Positions 59,758 through 64,000 of a stretch of 64,000 nucleotides of DNA are shown one piece after another. This stretch comes from Gymnothorax reevesii (lineage: Eukaryota > Chordata > Actinopteri > Anguilliformes > Muraenidae). How positions within the stretch are numbered: the stretch's first letter is position 1; the number at the start of each line of letters is the position of its first letter. Made by a program: the position numbers and the translations under genes. Where the stretch lies: the NCBI GenBank assembly GCA_029721435.1, contig CM056582.1:37406611-37470610 (forward strand), read 5' to 3'. Under the pieces are notes generated by a model. The model worked only from the letters and a program-made list of their open reading frames with translations. It was not told where the DNA came from and searched no databases.

Positions 59758-62700
59758 CTGGCAAGTGACATTAAAAAGCACCAGCACTAAACAACCATGA
59801 ATGGTCTCCAACTGTCAGTCTTAATACTTGAGTCAACTAAATTATCCAATATTTGCCTGATGTATTAGTTCACATGGTCAGGTTGAGTTTTGCTTGTCCC
59901 TTGACAGTGGTTTTGTGAGTTTTGTCAAGGTTCTTTCTAAAACCGCAGCCAGATAACATGAAAAACCACGACCAGAAGACACTTATGAAGGGACTCAGAT
60001 CCTCAATGTTCTGGCTCAAAGTCAGAAACCTCACCTATTAGTTTGCTTTCATACATTACTACTACTATGTTACATTCAAAAGCTCTGTTATTGAACAAGG
60101 TATGCTCAATTACCTTATCCAAAATCAGGTGCCCTGTGTATCGGACCGTAAAAAACAGCTTGCAAGTGATATAAACACAAGTGTCAAACAAGCAAGAAGG
60201 GACTACAGTCCTTCGTCTTCAGATCCGTAGTCAGGAATTTCTCCATTAGGGGCCCTTCATATTAGGTAACATCATATGACTGAATTGCTTTATTGTCATG
60301 AAGAAAAGGTTCCAAGTTCTTTAACTGGTTTCTTTTGACGAAACAGCTACCAGTTCATATTAACAAGCACCAACTTTAAAGAAAGTTTTTATGTAGGAAA
60401 TACCGCAAGATACATTAACAAGCACCCCCATGAAACACCCTTGAAGGTTCTCCAACAATCAATCCGAAGATCAGGGCCATGTTGGAATAGTGTTTTTTGT
60501 CACGGAAAGTGGCTAACTTCTAGAAAATGAGCTGGAAGTGTATACACGGCAGCCATGAGAAGTGTATTCCAGTTTTGTAAATGTAAAGAAAAGGTGCTTC
60601 AATGCTTCCTAACGTATCACCTTTGACATAGGGTACACGAAACCATTCTTCATAAAAACAAAGGTGATAACGCCATCCAGCCATTCAGTGTGGCTGAACC
60701 ATTTAAAGTGACGACCATCCATACGGGCAATCACAAAAAACAAAGGAACGTGATGGGCAAGAATGGCATGATCAAGTTGGCCAGTAAATGCATTGGATTG
60801 TCGTAGCAGCACGGTTGTCTTCCTTAGCCGTTTTGAATTCCCCTTTACACCTCTCCTTTACCTCATGACATTATCCAATTGTGGTTGAAGAAACGTTTAT
60901 GGACATTAGAGCATATGACGTCATTTTTTGTCTATTCAAATTCTGCAGCAAAGTTATATAACTTATCCTTTATATGCCATATGATTAGGTCACACGGTCA
61001 GGTTGAATTATACTAGTCCTTTAATTGAAGCCTCATGTTTTTTCAGGTTAATTTTTAAGAAACAGCTGTCTACTTTTAAAATGCACACGCGTTAAAGTAT
61101 TGTTAAGGGTCTCTTTAATCTTCTGAACCAAGGACTGACACCTTATCCATTCGATGACACAGTCAGTTTCCATGATGTCAGCTCCATAGAATTAAAAACA
61201 GTAAAATGGACGATGTCATGGAGTTGTGGGGATCTGAAGGGAGCTTAAAATGGCCACCCTTATTGATAAGAAAGTATTCCTATTGTGACACCTGAAAGGG
61301 AAGATCATAGAATTCCACAAAGGTTGGCCAGTATATACAAGCAGCATAGGTAGTTTCACTCAAGTCTGCCCACTCTTTGATGCAATTGTCAGTGCCCTTT
61401 TACTACAGTGTTTGAATTCTATGGATAGCTTAAGGGAGTGTCAGCAGACTTTTATAATACTATCTTGTATTCACTATTGACACAATAGGGACTTTAAGCA
61501 AGGGCGGATTTTGCGACGGCTACGGAACCCGGATATAGATCTGCACTCCGCTGATCGAGACTGAAGCCGTTGTGCCGGCGTTCTTTGCCGTAGCAGGCTG
61601 ATCTACCATGGGGAAAGAACCAATCTCACGTGGCCACTACAACGCTTGGTTCAGGAGATTGAAAATGTTTTCTATCATTGATTGTGACACACAAAACATT
61701 ATGTGTTTCAGTGGACTTTTCACACAGACACAGGATACTGTGTAAATTTCGCTGAGTAAAACCATAGTGAACAATTTTCTGCTGCAGGCTATATTCTCCC
61801 CTCATCCCAGCATGGCATACGGTACTTAATTTCTCTACCCTGTAAACATCTATATTTACTCACATGTACATTAGTCTTTCTTCTACTGCTGTGCATGAAA
61901 AGTACACATATGATGTATATAAATGCACACTCCCATGCACTTTACCATTCATTTACACTCTGATTAGATGTGTGCTTTAATTGTCAAACTTTACGTCTTT
62001 TTAAAATTGAATTGCTCAAAGTAAAGTTTATTAAAAAGATGCACATTTCTTTTGGTTATGCTCTGTTCCTGTACTTGGCATAATGACAACAAATTTGAAT
62101 ATTGTAATCAAATATTAACTGTTTCCCATTTCCCCTAAATCTATGACATCTACTCCTTTTGCCAGTGGGAGCAGGACGAATGAGCACTCACACTGAATTA
62201 ACTACTTTGCTGACAAACCCCGATTAAAATCCACTGTTGTTTAAAGTCTCTGCTGGATTTGACAGTGACAGCACCAGCACTTGAGACACTTTTTTCCAGG
62301 TGCCATAGGCATTGCAAAATCTGCCATTGTTGCTGGTCCAGATGAAATGCACAATTCCAACCACGAAGGGACTCGAACCCTCAGTCTTCTGATCCGAAGT
62401 CAGACGCCTTATCCATTAGGCCTCGTGGTCATTGCATGACAAGGCTGACTCCGAACAGTGAGCTGTGAGAACTGACAGCGGTTGATCAGTGCCATGTCAA
62501 ATAACCGCTGTCATGTTGAGTTAAACAGCCCTGTCATTGAAAAACTCTCATGCTCAATCACTCTCCAGATCCAAACTCAGGTGTTTCGACCGTATGGTCA
62601 GGCTGAGCAATGTTAGCCCCTTGACTGAAGTTTGGTGAGTTTTTTTCTCAGATTTCAGTGTTAGTAACACCAGCAAGATGATATGAAAAAACACCACCAT

Positions 62701-62923
62701 CACACAACTATGCAAAGACTCAAGTCCTCAATCTTTTGATCCGGAGTCAGAAAGCTCCTCCATTAGGTGTCCTTTCATATTAGGTGACATCATTGGGGTT
62801 GACTTATGTTATTCCCTTAAACAAAGCCTTGTGAGTGTTAGTTTCAAGTTTCTGTTGCAGAAACTGTGACCAAGTCGTGTTAACAAGTACCAGCTTAAAA
62901 GAAAGTTTTTGCCCGAGAAACAG
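59758..62923. repeat. Repeat unit 20 (3,166 bp)
   Basis: Near-identical to unit 19, including the T8A tRNA, but its upstream inverted repeat is intact. It has a private CGATGACAC change near 61153 in a tRNA relic. Confidence 0.95.
62358..62430 (-). tRNA. tRNA-Arg, anticodon TCG with T8A (unit 20)
   Basis: Same T8A change as unit 19, so the allele has spread to the neighbouring unit. Confidence 0.82.
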
Positions 62924-64000
62924 CTGGCAAGTGACATTAAAAAGCACCAGCACTAAACAACCATGAATGGTCTCCAACTGTCAGTCTTAATACTTGAGTC
63001 AACTAAATTATCCAATATTTGCCTGATGTATTAGTTCACATGGTCAGGTTGAGTTTTGCTTGTCCCTTGACAGTGGTTTTGTGAGTTTTGTCAAGGTTCT
63101 TTCTAAAACCGCAGCCAGATAACATGAAAAACCACGACCAGAAGACACTTATGAAGGGACTCAGATCCTCAATGTTCTGGCTCAAAGTCAGAAACCTCAC
63201 CTATTAGTTTGCTTTCATACATTACTACTACTATGTTACATTCAAAAGCTCTGTTATTGAACAAGGTATGCTCAATTACCTTATCCAAAATCAGGTGCCC
63301 TGTGTATCGGACCGTAAAAAACAGCTTGCAAGTGATATAAACACAAGTGTCAAACAAGCAAGAAGGGACTACAGTCCTTCGTCTTCAGATCCGTAGCCAG
63401 GAATTTCTCCATTAGGGGCCCTTCATATTAGGTAACATCATATGACTGAATTGCTTTATTGTCATGAAGAAAAGGTTCCAAGTTCTTTAACTGGTTTCTT
63501 TTGACGAAACAGCTACCAGTTCATATTAACAAGCACCAACTTTAAAGAAAGTTTTTATGTAGGAAATACCGCAAGATACATTAACAAGCACCCCCATGAA
63601 ACACCCTTGAAGGTTCTCCAACAATCAATCCGAAGATCAGGGCCATGTTGGAATAGTGTTTTTTGTCACGGAAAGTGGCTAACTTCTAGAAAATGAGCTG
63701 GAAGTGTATACACGGCAGCCATGAGAAGTGTATTCCAGTTTTGTAAATGTAAAGAAAAGGTGCTTCAATGCTTCCTAACGTATCACCTTTGACATAGGGT
63801 ACACGAAACCATTCTTCATAAAAACAAAGGTGATAACGCCATCCAGCCATTCAGTGTGGCTGAACCATTTAAAGTGACGACCATCCATACGGGCAATCAC
63901 AAAAAACAAAGGAACGTGATGGGCAAGAATGGCATGATCAAGTTGGCCAGTAAATGCATTGGATTGTCGTAGCAGCACGGTTGTCTTCCTTAGCCGTTTT
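62924..64000. repeat. Repeat unit 21 (partial, first 1,077 bp)
   Basis: Cut by the window end before its tRNA. It shares the GTAGCCAGG variant (about 63393) with unit 19. Its tRNA would lie about 1.5 kb beyond the window. Confidence 0.95.

Larger units (their letters stand above)
1..64000. repeat. Macro-tandem array of a 3,166-bp unit (20.3 copies)
   Basis: The sequence repeats head-to-tail across the whole window with a modal period of 3,166 bp. Observed unit lengths are 3,166 (most), 3,167 (units 8, 11), 3,165 (unit 5), 3,156 (units 4, 7, 10) and 2,982 (units 14, 15). Units differ by scattered single-base changes and a few indels, so the array is recent or well homogenised. The phase used here starts each unit at CTGGCAAGTG; since unit 1 starts at base 1, offsets within a unit equal coordinates in unit 1. 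Both array ends lie outside the window. Each unit carries one minus-strand tRNA and several tRNA relics. Confidence 0.98.

Noticed and set aside
1..64000. CRISPR array or bacterial repeat system
   Set aside because: The repeats are 3.17 kb with no short repeat-spacer pattern, and the gene inside is a eukaryote-type tRNA without CCA. There are no cas-like or other coding genes.

Overview
The whole 64-kb window is one head-to-tail array of a 3,166-bp repeat unit. It holds 20 complete units and the first 1,077 bp of a 21st. It begins and ends inside the array, so neither edge is visible. No protein-coding gene is supported: the longest open frames are 62-70 codons, start at TTG or GTG, and recur only because the DNA recurs.

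The one clear gene per unit is a 73-nt tRNA on the minus strand with an arginine-type body, matching the vertebrate tRNA-Arg(TCG) pattern. There are 20 copies, none with an encoded CCA. The anticodon varies: TCG in 12 copies, TCA (would read UGA) in 5, and TTG (would read a Gln codon) in 3. Units 1, 2, 3, 5 and 6 share one undamaged sequence. Many later copies have stem mismatches or changes at conserved tertiary or B-box positions.

The rest of each unit is partly made of older tRNA-Arg relics on the same strand. I count about nine, roughly 175-250 bp apart where dense, with related flanks, and several keep a T-run 16-21 nt past the tRNA 3' end. The unit therefore seems to be an older tRNA (or tRNA-derived SINE) repeat that decayed and was then amplified as a 3.17-kb block. 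Other contents are a short GC-rich inverted-repeat segment with a weak 5S rRNA-like resemblance, an AT-rich segment ending in an AATAAA tail like that of some fish LINEs, and an 11-bp inverted repeat upstream of the tRNA.

Unit variants record the array's history. A 9,489-bp three-unit block is tandemly duplicated (about 19.3-20.4 kb to 38.2-39.4 kb). An 11-bp loss recurs every third unit (4, 7, 10). Two adjacent units share a 184-bp deletion. Several units are mosaics, as expected from unequal crossing over and gene conversion.

Organism: a eukaryote, probably a vertebrate and perhaps a fish. This rests on the tRNA sequence, the missing CCA, the LINE-like tail and the satellite-scale organisation. 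The species cannot be named from the sequence.
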